This document shows, one piece after another, positions 13,276 through 20,511 of a stretch of 27,443 nt of DNA. The position numbers were made by a program, and so were the translations under genes. Within the stretch, counting starts at the first letter, position 1. Each line of letters opens with the position of its first letter. The stretch comes from JADGGM01 sp025449955 (GTDB lineage Bacteria > Gemmatimonadota > Gemmatimonadetes > Gemmatimonadales > Gemmatimonadaceae): the NCBI GenBank assembly GCA_036554285.1, contig DATBNO010000123.1, forward strand, positions 1 through 27,443. Reading direction: 5' to 3'. The notes below the pieces were generated by a model. The model saw only the letters and a list, made by a program, of their open reading frames with translations, searched no databases and had not been told where the DNA came from.

Positions 13276-13914
13276 TCAGCGCGCGAATCGGAGATGCGCG
13301 ACCCCGGGCGCCGGCACGACATCCACGAGCGACAACCCGTGCAGCTCATCACCGACGTTGTCGAACAGGCGCTCGCCCCCGCCCAACAGAACCGGCGCGA
13401 GGGTCAGGTCCATTTCGTCGACCAGGCCGGCATCGAGATACTGTTGCGCGGCGCTCGCGCCGCCGGCCAGCGTCACATCCTTCCCCTGGGCCGCCCGTTT
13501 TGCTTGCGCCAACGCCGATTCGATGCCGTCGGTGACGAACGTGAACGGGGTGCCCTTCAACACGAGCGGCGGACGCGCGTGATGCGTGAGCACGAACACC
13601 GGATGATGGTACGGAGGCTCCGGTCCCCACCAGCCGTTCCACATGCGATCCGCTTTCCACGGACCGGGGTGGCCGCCGAACATGTTGCGGCCCATCACCG
13701 TGGCGCCGATGTTCGCCAGCCGCCGCGCGACGACGCCGGTGCTGGCGTTCACCTCGCCGCCCGTTAGGCCGTGCTGCGACCGCCACGCCTCGAGGGCGAA
13801 CGCCCAGTCGTGCAGCCGCATCCCGCCGACGCCCAGCGGGTTGTCGAGGCTCTGGTTAGGCCCGGCCACGTACCCGTCGAGCGACATCGAAATCACGAAC
13901 CGAAGCTTGGACAC
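13276..13914 (-). CDS. RibD C-terminal/dihydrofolate reductase-fold protein, copy 3
   Basis: A 212-aa protein with a GTG start at 13914-13912 supported by GGAGGGGAGG just upstream. VISMSLDGYVAGPNQSL is the family start motif. A longer first section than in the other copies (MRLHDWAFALEAWRSQHG) precedes IGATVMGRNMFGG (the GRxxF block), HHPVFVLTHHARPPL, VTLAGGASAAQQYLDAGLVDEM (GGAxxxxQxLxAGLVDE) and LTLAPVLLGGGERLF. These last motifs are strong family markers and are close to YwjB-like proteins annotated riboflavin-biosynthesis reductase-like. It is the most upstream of the three in transcription order; the next gene starts 28 bp away. Confidence 0.9.
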   Translation of the reverse strand: MSKLRFVISMSLDGYVAGPNQSLDNPLGVGGMRLHDWAFALEAWRSQHGLTGGEVNASTGVVARRLANIGATVMGRNMFGGHPGPWKADRMWNGWWGPEPPYHHPVFVLTHHARPPLVLKGTPFTFVTDGIESALAQAKRAAQGKDVTLAGGASAAQQYLDAGLVDEMDLTLAPVLLGGGERLFDNVGDELHGLSLVDVVPAPGVAHLRFAR

Positions 13915-13936
13915 TGCCTCCCCTCCTCCACCTGGC

Positions 13937-14632
13937 CTATTCGAGAAGATCGGACCGATACTTCTGGTAACCCTCGCTCCTCACCGATACTCGCGATGCA
14001 ACACTGTCGACGACGATGTCGAATGATGACGGCGGACGAATCTGCGTAAAATAGTAATCTTCCGCGGCATCCCAGCGCTCGTGCCACGCCTCGAGAAACG
14101 CGGCGCCCTCACGCTGCGCAAGGCGCGCCTGCCGTGTCGCACCCGGCGCCTCCACGAGAATCGTGCAGTCGACGAGGTCCGCAAATTCGGGGCGCGCCGA
14201 GTATACCCCGTCCAGAATGATCACGGGTGCAGGATCGCGACGAACGGGTTCGGTGGACATGCCGTACGATCCGTCGGCGCGCACGCCGGCGAAGAAGTCG
14301 AACGCGTTCCAGACTGCAGGGCGTCCCGCACGCAGCGGCTCGAGCGCGAGGCGGCGCAAGCGACGCCAATCGATTGCGTCGCGCGCCCGTTCGCGCGGCG
14401 TTCGCGCACCCCAATCGGCCGACGTGAGCTCGGCGGCGAAGAAATCGTCGCCGGGAATCAGCGCAGCGTTCATGGCGGCCGCGACCTGCGAGGCGATGGT
14501 CGACTTGCCCGCGCCGCTGCGGCCATCGATCGCGACGACGAGCGGCGCGCCGCGTTCGAGGAGCATGCGCGAGAGATACTCGCGAAGTTTGTCGATCGCT
14601 TCGCCGCTCGCGTTCCGTTGGTCACGATGCAC
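13937..14632 (-). CDS. Uridine kinase-like P-loop NTPase
   Basis: A 231-aa protein when started at GTG 14632; the true start may be somewhat later. It has Walker A GRSGAGKST (37-45) after the strand PLVVAIDG, an IPGDDFFAAE stretch (the acidic DD of nucleoside kinases that contacts substrate or Mg), DAIDWRRLRRLALEPLRAG (the DWxRL block of uridine kinase-like proteins), PVIILDGVYSARPEFADLVD (Walker B-like strand with the DG-Y/S pattern) and a lid with TRQARLAQREG. The family phosphorylates nucleosides or related small molecules; substrate not certain. There is no signal peptide. It may be co-transcribed with the reductase gene 22 bp further on. Confidence 0.85.
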   Translation of the reverse strand: MHRDQRNASGEAIDKLREYLSRMLLERGAPLVVAIDGRSGAGKSTIASQVAAAMNAALIPGDDFFAAELTSADWGARTPRERARDAIDWRRLRRLALEPLRAGRPAVWNAFDFFAGVRADGSYGMSTEPVRRDPAPVIILDGVYSARPEFADLVDCTILVEAPGATRQARLAQREGAAFLEAWHERWDAAEDYYFTQIRPPSSFDIVVDSVASRVSVRSEGYQKYRSDLLE

Positions 14633-14684
14633 GTGCGGAATGTCAGCAGTGTTAGTACGGCATACGGCATCGCCGTCGCCATCG

Positions 14685-16766
14685 TTACTTCCGGAACACG
14701 ATTCGCCCGTCCTTCACCACAATGTCGATCTTGCGGATGTCGCCGATGGTCTTGAGGGGATCGCCGTCGACGATGATCAGATCCGCGCGGCGCCCCACCG
14801 CCAGCGTGCCGAACTCGGCGTCCTTCCCCAGCCATTTCGCGCCGTTGACCGTGGCCGCCTGGAGGATCGCTGCGTTAGGCACACCCACGCTGTCGTAGGC
14901 GTCGAGCTCGTCGAACAGGCTGCCGTCGTCCGTGCCGGCGAGCAGGAAGACGCCCTTCTGCTGCGCGAGGGCCACGAAACGCCCCATGCGCTTGTAGCTC
15001 TGCTGCGCGGCGACGAATTGATCGAGGCCGACCGTCTTCCGCATGTCGTCGGTGATCTGCTGGATCGAAAGCGTCGGATCGAAGCCGACGTGCGTGGTCA
15101 CCATTTTCTGGATGAGCGCCGCCACGCGCGGCGAATCGGGATCGATCTCGCGCCAGTCGGCTTGCATCCGCGGAATCGGGTTCTTGTCATCGTCGAGACT
15201 CTCGTTCTCGCCCTGCGGCTGCTCGCTCGCCGGCAGGAAATCGGCCCACACGCGAATGTGGTTGAGTCCGTCGATCCCGCATTCCATCGCGCGGCCCCAG
15301 CTGGTGTGCACGCCGATGTGGCCCGTCACGCGCAAGCCGACTTTGTGCGCTTCGCGGACGACGGCGCACAACACGTCCGGCTCGAGCATGAAGTACACCT
15401 TGAGCAGGTCGACGCCCTGCGCCTTGAGCGAGCGAACGAGCGTCGCCGCCTGCGCGGTATCGTCGATCATCACGTCGACTAACGGATGGTAGTCGCCGAG
15501 TCCGTCGATGAGCGGACCCGCCGAATAGATGTGGGGCCCGGGGAAGAGTCCGAGCGCGATCGCTTCCTTGAACGACATGCTGAGTGAGAGCGGCGCCCCG
15601 GGATCGCGGATGTTGACGATGCCGCGGCTGAGGAGCATCGGCCCCTGCGCGTAGTCCCAGAAGTGATAGTGATTGTCCATGAGCGCCGGCATCACGGTTC
15701 GTCCGTGCGCGTCGATCACCGGCACGCCGGCCGCAGCGTTAGGCGCGCCGGCGCCGATCGACGCGACCGTGCCGCCCCGGATCACGATCGTGCGATCGCC
15801 GAGGGGCGCCGAGCCCGTCCCGTCCCACACGCGGGCATGCGTGATCACCATGTCGGGCGCGGACTGCGGCGGCAGCTCGAAATGCGCCGTGAACGGGATC
15901 GGCGCGGTCGCGCCGCTCGCGAGGTCGAGCCGATAGAGCTTGCGTCCCGCGCACAGCACGGCGGTCTTGCCGTCGGGCGCGAGCGCCAGCTCTTTGTCAT
16001 CGTACGGGCTCGAGAAGATGCGGCGCGGCACGCCGCCGGCGGCGGGCATGGCCATCACGGAGTCCGTCGCGTTCACGGATTCGATGTAGTAGATGGTCTT
16101 GCCGTCGCCGCTCCACGACACGGCGAACTGGTTGCGCGGCGTGTCCGTTAGGCGGGCGGCCTGGCGGCCCGGGAGATCGACGCGATAGAGATTGGCGCCG
16201 CCGTAGCGGCCGGACGCGAGCACGAGGTGCTGCGCGTCGGGGGAGAGCGCGAAGCTCCACTCGTGCCAATCGTGCGCCTCGGTGACGGCCTTCGCCTCGC
16301 CGCCATCCACCGGCACGTGCATCACGTGCGCATCCAGCTGCTCCGTCTGCGCGACGAAATAGATCTCGTCGCCTTTGGGCGTGAACGCGCTCTGCCCGAT
16401 GCTCTTGTCGGTGTGATACAGCGCCGCCGACGTGCCGGTCGCGAGGTTCGTGATGACGAGATCGCTCCCGTACCCGTCCTCGTGCGCGTAGATGAGGAAT
16501 TGTCCGTCGGGCGACCACGCGGGATGCGTGTCCCAACTGAATCCGCTGGAGACCTGCCGCGCATCACCGCCGGCCGCGGGCACGATCCAGATTTTGCCGA
16601 GTATGCTGAGCGCGATCTGTGCGCCATCGGGCGAGACGGCCGGATCCGCGGCGCCATCGGTGACCGCAACCGCTCGGCTCGCTTGCTGCGCGTACGCGCC
16701 CGGGGTCTGCGGTTGGGCAATTGCGAGCGCGAGAAGAACCAACGACGAAGCGCCGATGCGACTCAT
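14685..16766 (-). CDS. Secreted amidohydrolase with N-terminal PD40/TolB-like propeller
   Basis: A 693-aa exported protein. ATG 16766-16764 is supported by GGTGGAG and by a signal peptide ending AYAQQ; upstream in-frame ATG adds only unlikely sequence. Residues about 35-300 contain PD40-type repeats with the pattern PxxSPDGxxIxF (for example DPAVSPDGAQIALSI and HPAWSPDGQFLIYAHEDG). From about 305 a metal-dependent amidohydrolase domain follows: MVITHARVWDGTG, TVMPALMDNHYHFWDY (HxH metal ligands), DLLKVYFM (probable carboxylated Lys), VGLRVTGHIGVH (His ligands), FLLAGTDDGSLFDEL (catalytic Asp) and the end LAVGRRADLIIVDGDPLKTI. Such two-domain proteins are annotated as amidohydrolase family, perhaps peptide or imide hydrolysis; substrate unknown. 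Confidence 0.9.
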   Translation of the reverse strand: MSRIGASSLVLLALAIAQPQTPGAYAQQASRAVAVTDGAADPAVSPDGAQIALSILGKIWIVPAAGGDARQVSSGFSWDTHPAWSPDGQFLIYAHEDGYGSDLVITNLATGTSAALYHTDKSIGQSAFTPKGDEIYFVAQTEQLDAHVMHVPVDGGEAKAVTEAHDWHEWSFALSPDAQHLVLASGRYGGANLYRVDLPGRQAARLTDTPRNQFAVSWSGDGKTIYYIESVNATDSVMAMPAAGGVPRRIFSSPYDDKELALAPDGKTAVLCAGRKLYRLDLASGATAPIPFTAHFELPPQSAPDMVITHARVWDGTGSAPLGDRTIVIRGGTVASIGAGAPNAAAGVPVIDAHGRTVMPALMDNHYHFWDYAQGPMLLSRGIVNIRDPGAPLSLSMSFKEAIALGLFPGPHIYSAGPLIDGLGDYHPLVDVMIDDTAQAATLVRSLKAQGVDLLKVYFMLEPDVLCAVVREAHKVGLRVTGHIGVHTSWGRAMECGIDGLNHIRVWADFLPASEQPQGENESLDDDKNPIPRMQADWREIDPDSPRVAALIQKMVTTHVGFDPTLSIQQITDDMRKTVGLDQFVAAQQSYKRMGRFVALAQQKGVFLLAGTDDGSLFDELDAYDSVGVPNAAILQAATVNGAKWLGKDAEFGTLAVGRRADLIIVDGDPLKTIGDIRKIDIVVKDGRIVFRK

Positions 16767-16873
16767 GATGTCTCCACCGATGTGGGCGGGATCGCCCGGT
16801 GCGTGGACAATTGTGCCTCTCGAGCCTGCCATTCACAAGGAATGGCCCGGGGCTGTGGTCTCGATGGGCGTTA

Positions 16874-16895
16874 TATATGCCTTGACAAGCATATA
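16874..16895 (+). promoter_or_regulatory. Likely operator overlapping the arsR promoter
   Basis: TATATGC (16874-16880) and GCATATA (16889-16895) form a perfect inverted repeat around an 8-base spacer that includes most of the -35 hexamer TTGACA (16882-16887). ArsR-family dimers usually bind AT-rich palindromes overlapping their own promoter, so this is the most likely site of autoregulation. Confidence 0.55.
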
Positions 16896-16917
16896 CTGCC
16901 TGGGTTATATAAGAGCC
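16882..16917 (+). promoter_or_regulatory. Strong sigma70-type promoter of the arsR-SRPBCC operon, apparently leaderless
   Basis: TTGACA at 16882-16887, a 17-base spacer and TTATAT at 16905-16910 (or TATATA one base later) match consensus very well in a GC-rich context. A start six to eight bases downstream of the -10 falls on or just before the ATG at 16918, so the mRNA would have almost no leader, and no Shine-Dalgarno sequence is needed or present. Confidence 0.7.
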
Positions 16918-17262
16918 ATGACATCCGTCTTCGAAGTCATCGCCGAGCCGAACCGGCGCGCGATCCTGAGTCTCTTGGCTGCGTCCGAGCAGTCGGTGGG
17001 AGCGATCGAGCGTCACCTGCGCCTACCGCAACCCGCCGTGTCGAAGCACCTGCGCGTGTTGCGCGAGGCAGGCTTCGTGGAGGCCACCGTGGATGCACAG
17101 CGTCGTCTGTACCGCCTCACGCCGAAACCGTTGGAGGAAGTGGATGCATGGCTGGCGCAGTTCCGCCAGTTCTGGTCGGCTCACATCGATGCACTCGAAC
17201 GCCACCTCGATCGCATGGATCGATCACCCCGAACGAAGAAGAGACCACGGAGGAAGCCATGA
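16918..17262 (+). CDS. ArsR-family HTH transcriptional regulator
   Basis: A 114-aa winged-helix repressor. The N-terminus MTSVFEVIAEPNRRAILSLLA is the classical ArsR start, followed by SVGAIERHLRLPQPAVSKHLRVLREAGFVEATVDAQRRLYRLTP, with helix 2-3 (recognition, residues about 31-55) and the wing (VDAQRRLYRL). There is no ELCVCDL metal-binding site, and it lacks the Cys pairs of metal sensors, so it belongs to the non-metal subgroup often paired with SRPBCC (AHSA1) proteins. The C-terminus is basic (KKRPRRKP) and may help DNA binding. It shares ATGA with the next gene. It is probably autoregulated through the palindrome at 16874-16895. Confidence 0.92.
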   Translation: MTSVFEVIAEPNRRAILSLLAASEQSVGAIERHLRLPQPAVSKHLRVLREAGFVEATVDAQRRLYRLTPKPLEEVDAWLAQFRQFWSAHIDALERHLDRMDRSPRTKKRPRRKP

Positions 17263-17792
17263 TTACGCGCGAGCAGTACGTACCGGGACCCGCCAGAGAC
17301 GCCACGATCCAGAAGCGGGACGGCGACAAGTGGACGCTCGTTCTCGTTAGGCAGCTGCGGCAGTCCCCGGAGAAAGTCTGGAAGGCGATCACCGATCCGG
17401 CGGAGCTCAAGGAGTGGGCGCCGTTCGACGTCGACCGGAACCTCGCCACGGTCGGCGTCACCTTCAAGCTGACGTGGGTGGGATCGCCGACGCCGATCGA
17501 GCTCACGGTGACGCGCGCCGACGCTCCCAAGGTGCTCGAGTTCACCGACATGCGCTGGGAGCTCGAACCCGTCGCCGGCGGCACGCGCCTAACGCTGTGG
17601 TCGAGCCTCGATCGCCGCTACGTCGCGATGGGTGCGTCGGGATGGCACATCTGCCTGGATGCGTTGGACCAATTCGTCGCCGGAACACCCATGGGCCGCA
17701 TTGCCGGACCTGCCGCGATGAAGTCCGAGGGATGGAAGGAGCTCTTGCGCGACTACGCCAACCTGTTGCGCGCCGAGGTGCCGAGCTGGTAA
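17259..17792 (+). CDS. SRPBCC (AHSA1-like) domain protein
   Basis: A 177-aa protein with one START/Bet v1-type fold typical of activators of Hsp90 ATPase homologs (AHSA1). Early strand and helix DKWTLVLVRQLRQSPEKVWKAITDPAELKEWAPFDV carries the family block RxFxxxxxxVWxAITDPxxLxxW, the hydrophobic-pocket entrance; later strands include VTFKLTWVGSPTPIELTVTR, LEFTDMRWELEPVAGGTRLTLWSSL (the WELxPxxxGTRLTL pattern) and the C-terminal helix with WHICLDALDQFVAG. GGAGG precedes the ATG. With the overlapping arsR gene this forms a common two-gene unit in which the ArsR controls a small ligand-binding protein. Ligand unknown. Confidence 0.92.
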   Translation: MITREQYVPGPARDATIQKRDGDKWTLVLVRQLRQSPEKVWKAITDPAELKEWAPFDVDRNLATVGVTFKLTWVGSPTPIELTVTRADAPKVLEFTDMRWELEPVAGGTRLTLWSSLDRRYVAMGASGWHICLDALDQFVAGTPMGRIAGPAAMKSEGWKELLRDYANLLRAEVPSW

Positions 17793-17803
17793 TGCGAAGG
17801 AGG

Positions 17804-17826
17804 CGCCACGACTTCCCGTTGTGGCG
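17804..17826. terminator. Hairpin between the SRPBCC gene and the convergent secreted-protein gene
   Basis: CGCCAC (17804-17809) and GTGGCG (17821-17826) pair, extendable by ACxx/xxGT next to the 11-base loop. A T-containing tail (TCTCGCTTGTTC) follows on the plus strand. It sits in the gap between two convergent genes (ends at 17792 and 17859), so it likely terminates the arsR operon. Confidence 0.55.
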
Positions 17827-17858
17827 TCTCGCTTGTTCAAACTCGGTTCAATGCGCGG

Positions 17859-18734
17859 CTAGTTGCCGATGCCAACACCCTTCGTAAGTGTGCTCACGAT
17901 GCTGCTCCCGCTCAGATACACCGACAGGAACAGTCCATTGTGGGTTCCCGCCGCGATTCCCGCGCGTCCGCCGAAGGCGATTTGAAAGGGCAGACCTTCG
18001 GCGGTCGGACCGAGGACCAGCGAATTGAGCTGGAGGCCATAGAAGATATCGTGGGCGTCGCTCGTCACCGCGGCGACGGCTCGGATACGATCGAGCCAAC
18101 TCGGGAGGCCGTGAGCCGGAATGAGTAACACCGGCGTGAAGTCGGCGCCGTAAATGGCTTCGATCGCCTTCCCTCCTGGATTATGTCCCACCCACGCTTC
18201 GCCGACGAACGGCCCTGGTAGGGCGTGCGCGACTCCCTTGTATTCCAAGTACGAGCCGATCGCCGAGAACTTCGGCGCTCCGGGATCGTTGTCGGCGTGG
18301 AGGTGAACCGCGAGCCGCTGTGGTCCAGGCGAATCGCCAAAGCGCCACAAGTAGGTGGCCACGCATCGGACTATCGAATCTCCCGGTGAATCGGGGCGCA
18401 TCGCGGACGTATCCCAGTGCGCCTGGATCTCGGCCGACTTGACGTCCCCGGCGCTCGAAGCGCCCGAGAGGGAGGTGAAGGTGACTTTGATGCGAACGCA
18501 CTGCTCGGGCGACGCGACGTTGGCGATGTTCAGCTTGAGCGGCTCGGGAGCGAATTGGGTGATGTAGCCGCGAATCTGATGGGGCGATCGGCCGAGCGCC
18601 GAGATGCCGCCGGACGTTGTGTCTTTGCTGATGAAGACCCGAGGGTTTCCTTGGGCGGCCGCGCTTGGCGAGAGACACGCCATCAAGGCTGATGCGACGA
18701 CGGTGCAGACGACGTCCGGCCCCCACACGCGCAT
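17859..18734 (-). CDS. Secreted protein of unknown function
   Basis: A 291-aa protein from ATG 18734-18732, chosen because GGAGG lies just upstream and the N-terminus is a signal peptide (MRVWGPDVVCTVVASALMAC, cut near SAAAQG). The frame stays open for another 40 codons upstream but would bury the signal. The mature part has alternating strands: an early PRVFISKDTTSGGISALG, a middle KLNIANVASPEQCVRIKVTF, then a WDTSAMRPDSPGDSIVRCVAT stretch and the C-terminal half rich in Gly (FGGRAGIAAGTHNGLFLSVY, the last strand before the end). The pattern of repeated strands ending with a hydrophobic residue could suggest an outer-membrane or immunoglobulin-like protein; I do not recognise it. Two Cys (in EQCVRI and VRCVAT) may form a disulfide. 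Confidence 0.7.
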   Translation of the reverse strand: MRVWGPDVVCTVVASALMACLSPSAAAQGNPRVFISKDTTSGGISALGRSPHQIRGYITQFAPEPLKLNIANVASPEQCVRIKVTFTSLSGASSAGDVKSAEIQAHWDTSAMRPDSPGDSIVRCVATYLWRFGDSPGPQRLAVHLHADNDPGAPKFSAIGSYLEYKGVAHALPGPFVGEAWVGHNPGGKAIEAIYGADFTPVLLIPAHGLPSWLDRIRAVAAVTSDAHDIFYGLQLNSLVLGPTAEGLPFQIAFGGRAGIAAGTHNGLFLSVYLSGSSIVSTLTKGVGIGN

Positions 18735-19254
18735 AGGACCTCCAAGGTCGGGACTCAAGGGCGCTGCCGCAGCAATACTGGTCGTTCCGGGTCGTCGGGG
18801 GAAGATGGCCGAGCCGCCTGGGCCCTCGGCGCGCGCTTCGTCGGATCGAATCATCGCCTAACGCATCCAAACGCCGCCGCCGCACCGTTCGTACCCTTCA
18901 GCCGGCGCATCACACAATTGATGCCTACAAAGTAGGGACGATATCTGTGATGGTGTCAGATGCATGGGGGTAGGCTTTGTATGGATCCGGAACCAGCCCC
19001 TCGTGGTGAGCTTCTTCGCTCTGTTGGACACGGATTGGACGGATGACTGCACGGATCAAACGGATCGCTCGGCTGCTTGGCGCTGAGCATCGACAGCGGT
19101 CACGAGGGTGCTTTCTTGAACCGTTTTCACAAAGAAAAAGGCCATCACCCCGACGGCGATTGCCGGTTTACGGCCGGTCAGATCGCTGTCAGATGGTTGT
19201 GGAGTCGTCAGGTGCGGGCTTGTGCGCACGGCCAGTCGTTGTAAGTTCGCGCCC
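18735..19254. other. 520-bp intergenic region, no gene seen
   Basis: The region separates the secreted-protein gene (minus) from the acyltransferase-like gene (plus). It has lower GC than its neighbours. It holds one GCCTAAC (18856-18862) and four ACGGAT repeats (19030-19065). I found no clear promoter, tRNA or convincing small ORF. Open frames covering part of it lack coding character. Confidence 0.5.
19030..19065 (+). repeat. Four ACGGAT direct repeats
   Basis: ACGGAT occurs at 19030, 19039, 19051 and 19060, spaced 9, 12 and 9 bases. It lies about 190 bp upstream of the plus-strand gene starting at 19255. The regular spacing suggests a possible regulator-binding array, but the unit is short and chance is possible. 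Confidence 0.4.
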
Positions 19255-20502
19255 ATGGCGACAGCCGTCCGCGAGTCCGGCCTGCCTTCCCAGCCCACGC
19301 CAAGTATCACGGCCGCCCCAGGTCGCGTTGCTTCCGTCGACCTGATTCGCGGCGCCGTGATGGTTCTCATGGCGATCGATCACGTGCGCGTGTATTCCGG
19401 GCTGCCGGCGGGCGGTCCGACGCCCGGGATCTTTTTCACGCGCTGGATCACGCATTTTTGCGCGCCGGCGTTCGTCTTCCTCGCCGGCACGAGCGCCGCG
19501 CTCTACGGACGCCGACACCAGGACCTCGCCCGCTTTCTTCTCGTTCGCGGTGCGTGGCTCGTGGTCCTCGAGCTCACCGTGCTGCGCGTGGCCTGGACGT
19601 TCAACTTCGATTTCGCGCACTACGAGATGGCGGGCGTGCTGTGGTGCATCGGCTGGTGCATGATCGCGCTCGCCGCGTTGATCAAGCTGCCGGTCAAGGC
19701 GATCGCGGTAGTCGGCATCGTAATCATCGCCGGCCACAACCTGCTCGATCCGCACCTGAGCGCCATCATCGGCTCGCTCGACGGCGGAGTGCGCTCGGCC
19801 CTCTGGAAGATCATGTACGTAGGATTCTACGCCGGTCCGGTGCAGTTCGGACCGAACGGGCCGAGTCTCATCGTGCTGTATTCGCTCATCCCGTGGATCG
19901 GCGTGATCGCGGCCGGCTACGCGTTCGCGCAGATCGCGACGATGGAATCGGCCCGCCGCGACCGGCTGTGCCTGCGCATTGGGTTAGGCGCGATCGCGCT
20001 GTTCGTGATCCTCCGCGCCTTCAATCTGTACGGCGACCCGGGATCGTGGACGGCCATGACGCAGCCCAGGCCTAACGGACGCCCGGGGATGCCGGCGCTC
20101 CTGGCGTTCCTCAACACCAACAAGTACCCGGCGTCGCTCCAGTTCCTGCTCATGACGCTCGGACCCGCCATCGCGCTGGTGCCGTTCGCCGAGCGGGCGC
20201 GCGGCGCCATCGCGCGCTGGATCACCGTGTTCGGACGCGTGCCGTTCTTCTACTACGTGCTCCATATCCCGCTCGTGCACGCCCTGGCGCTGGGCATGTC
20301 GGCGATTCGGTTAGGCAGCGTGAGCCCGTGGTTGTTCACCAATCATCCGATGGGCAACCCCGAGCCGCCGCCCGGCTACACGTGGCACCTGTGGCAGCTC
20401 TATCTCGTCTGGGCGGTGGCCCTCGTCATCCTGACGTTCGTGTGCCGGTGGTTCGCCGGCGTGAAAGCGCGACGCACGGAGTGGTGGCTCAAGTACATCT
20501 AG
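19255..20502 (+). CDS. DUF1624/HGSNAT-like multi-pass acyltransferase
   Basis: A 415-aa inner-membrane protein with about ten hydrophobic segments. The N-terminus carries RVASVDLIRGAVMVLMAIDHVRVYSG, the RxxxxDxxRGxxMxxMxxDH motif of the DUF1624/heparan-alpha-glucosaminide N-acetyltransferase-like family, in which the conserved His is the probable acyl acceptor. Later blocks include the loop THFCAPAFVFLAGTSAALYG, YEMAGVLWCIGWCMIALAAL, the VLYSLIPWIGVIAAGYAFAQ segment and FGRVPFFYYVLHIPLVHALAL (the PxFxYxxHIPLIH motif close to the C-terminus). Family members transfer acyl groups from cytoplasmic donors to extracytoplasmic sugars. The start is ATG 19255; the previous in-frame codons do not show the family pattern. 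The end is nine bases from the convergent BNR gene. Confidence 0.88.
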   Translation: MATAVRESGLPSQPTPSITAAPGRVASVDLIRGAVMVLMAIDHVRVYSGLPAGGPTPGIFFTRWITHFCAPAFVFLAGTSAALYGRRHQDLARFLLVRGAWLVVLELTVLRVAWTFNFDFAHYEMAGVLWCIGWCMIALAALIKLPVKAIAVVGIVIIAGHNLLDPHLSAIIGSLDGGVRSALWKIMYVGFYAGPVQFGPNGPSLIVLYSLIPWIGVIAAGYAFAQIATMESARRDRLCLRIGLGAIALFVILRAFNLYGDPGSWTAMTQPRPNGRPGMPALLAFLNTNKYPASLQFLLMTLGPAIALVPFAERARGAIARWITVFGRVPFFYYVLHIPLVHALALGMSAIRLGSVSPWLFTNHPMGNPEPPPGYTWHLWQLYLVWAVALVILTFVCRWFAGVKARRTEWWLKYI

Positions 20503-20511
20503 GGAGCCCTG

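Noticed and set aside
19056..19370. Minus-strand 104-codon frame overlapping the acyltransferase start
   Set aside because: It has a locally hydrophobic stretch, but no Shine-Dalgarno sequence, and most of it is antisense to the clear coding start at 19255.
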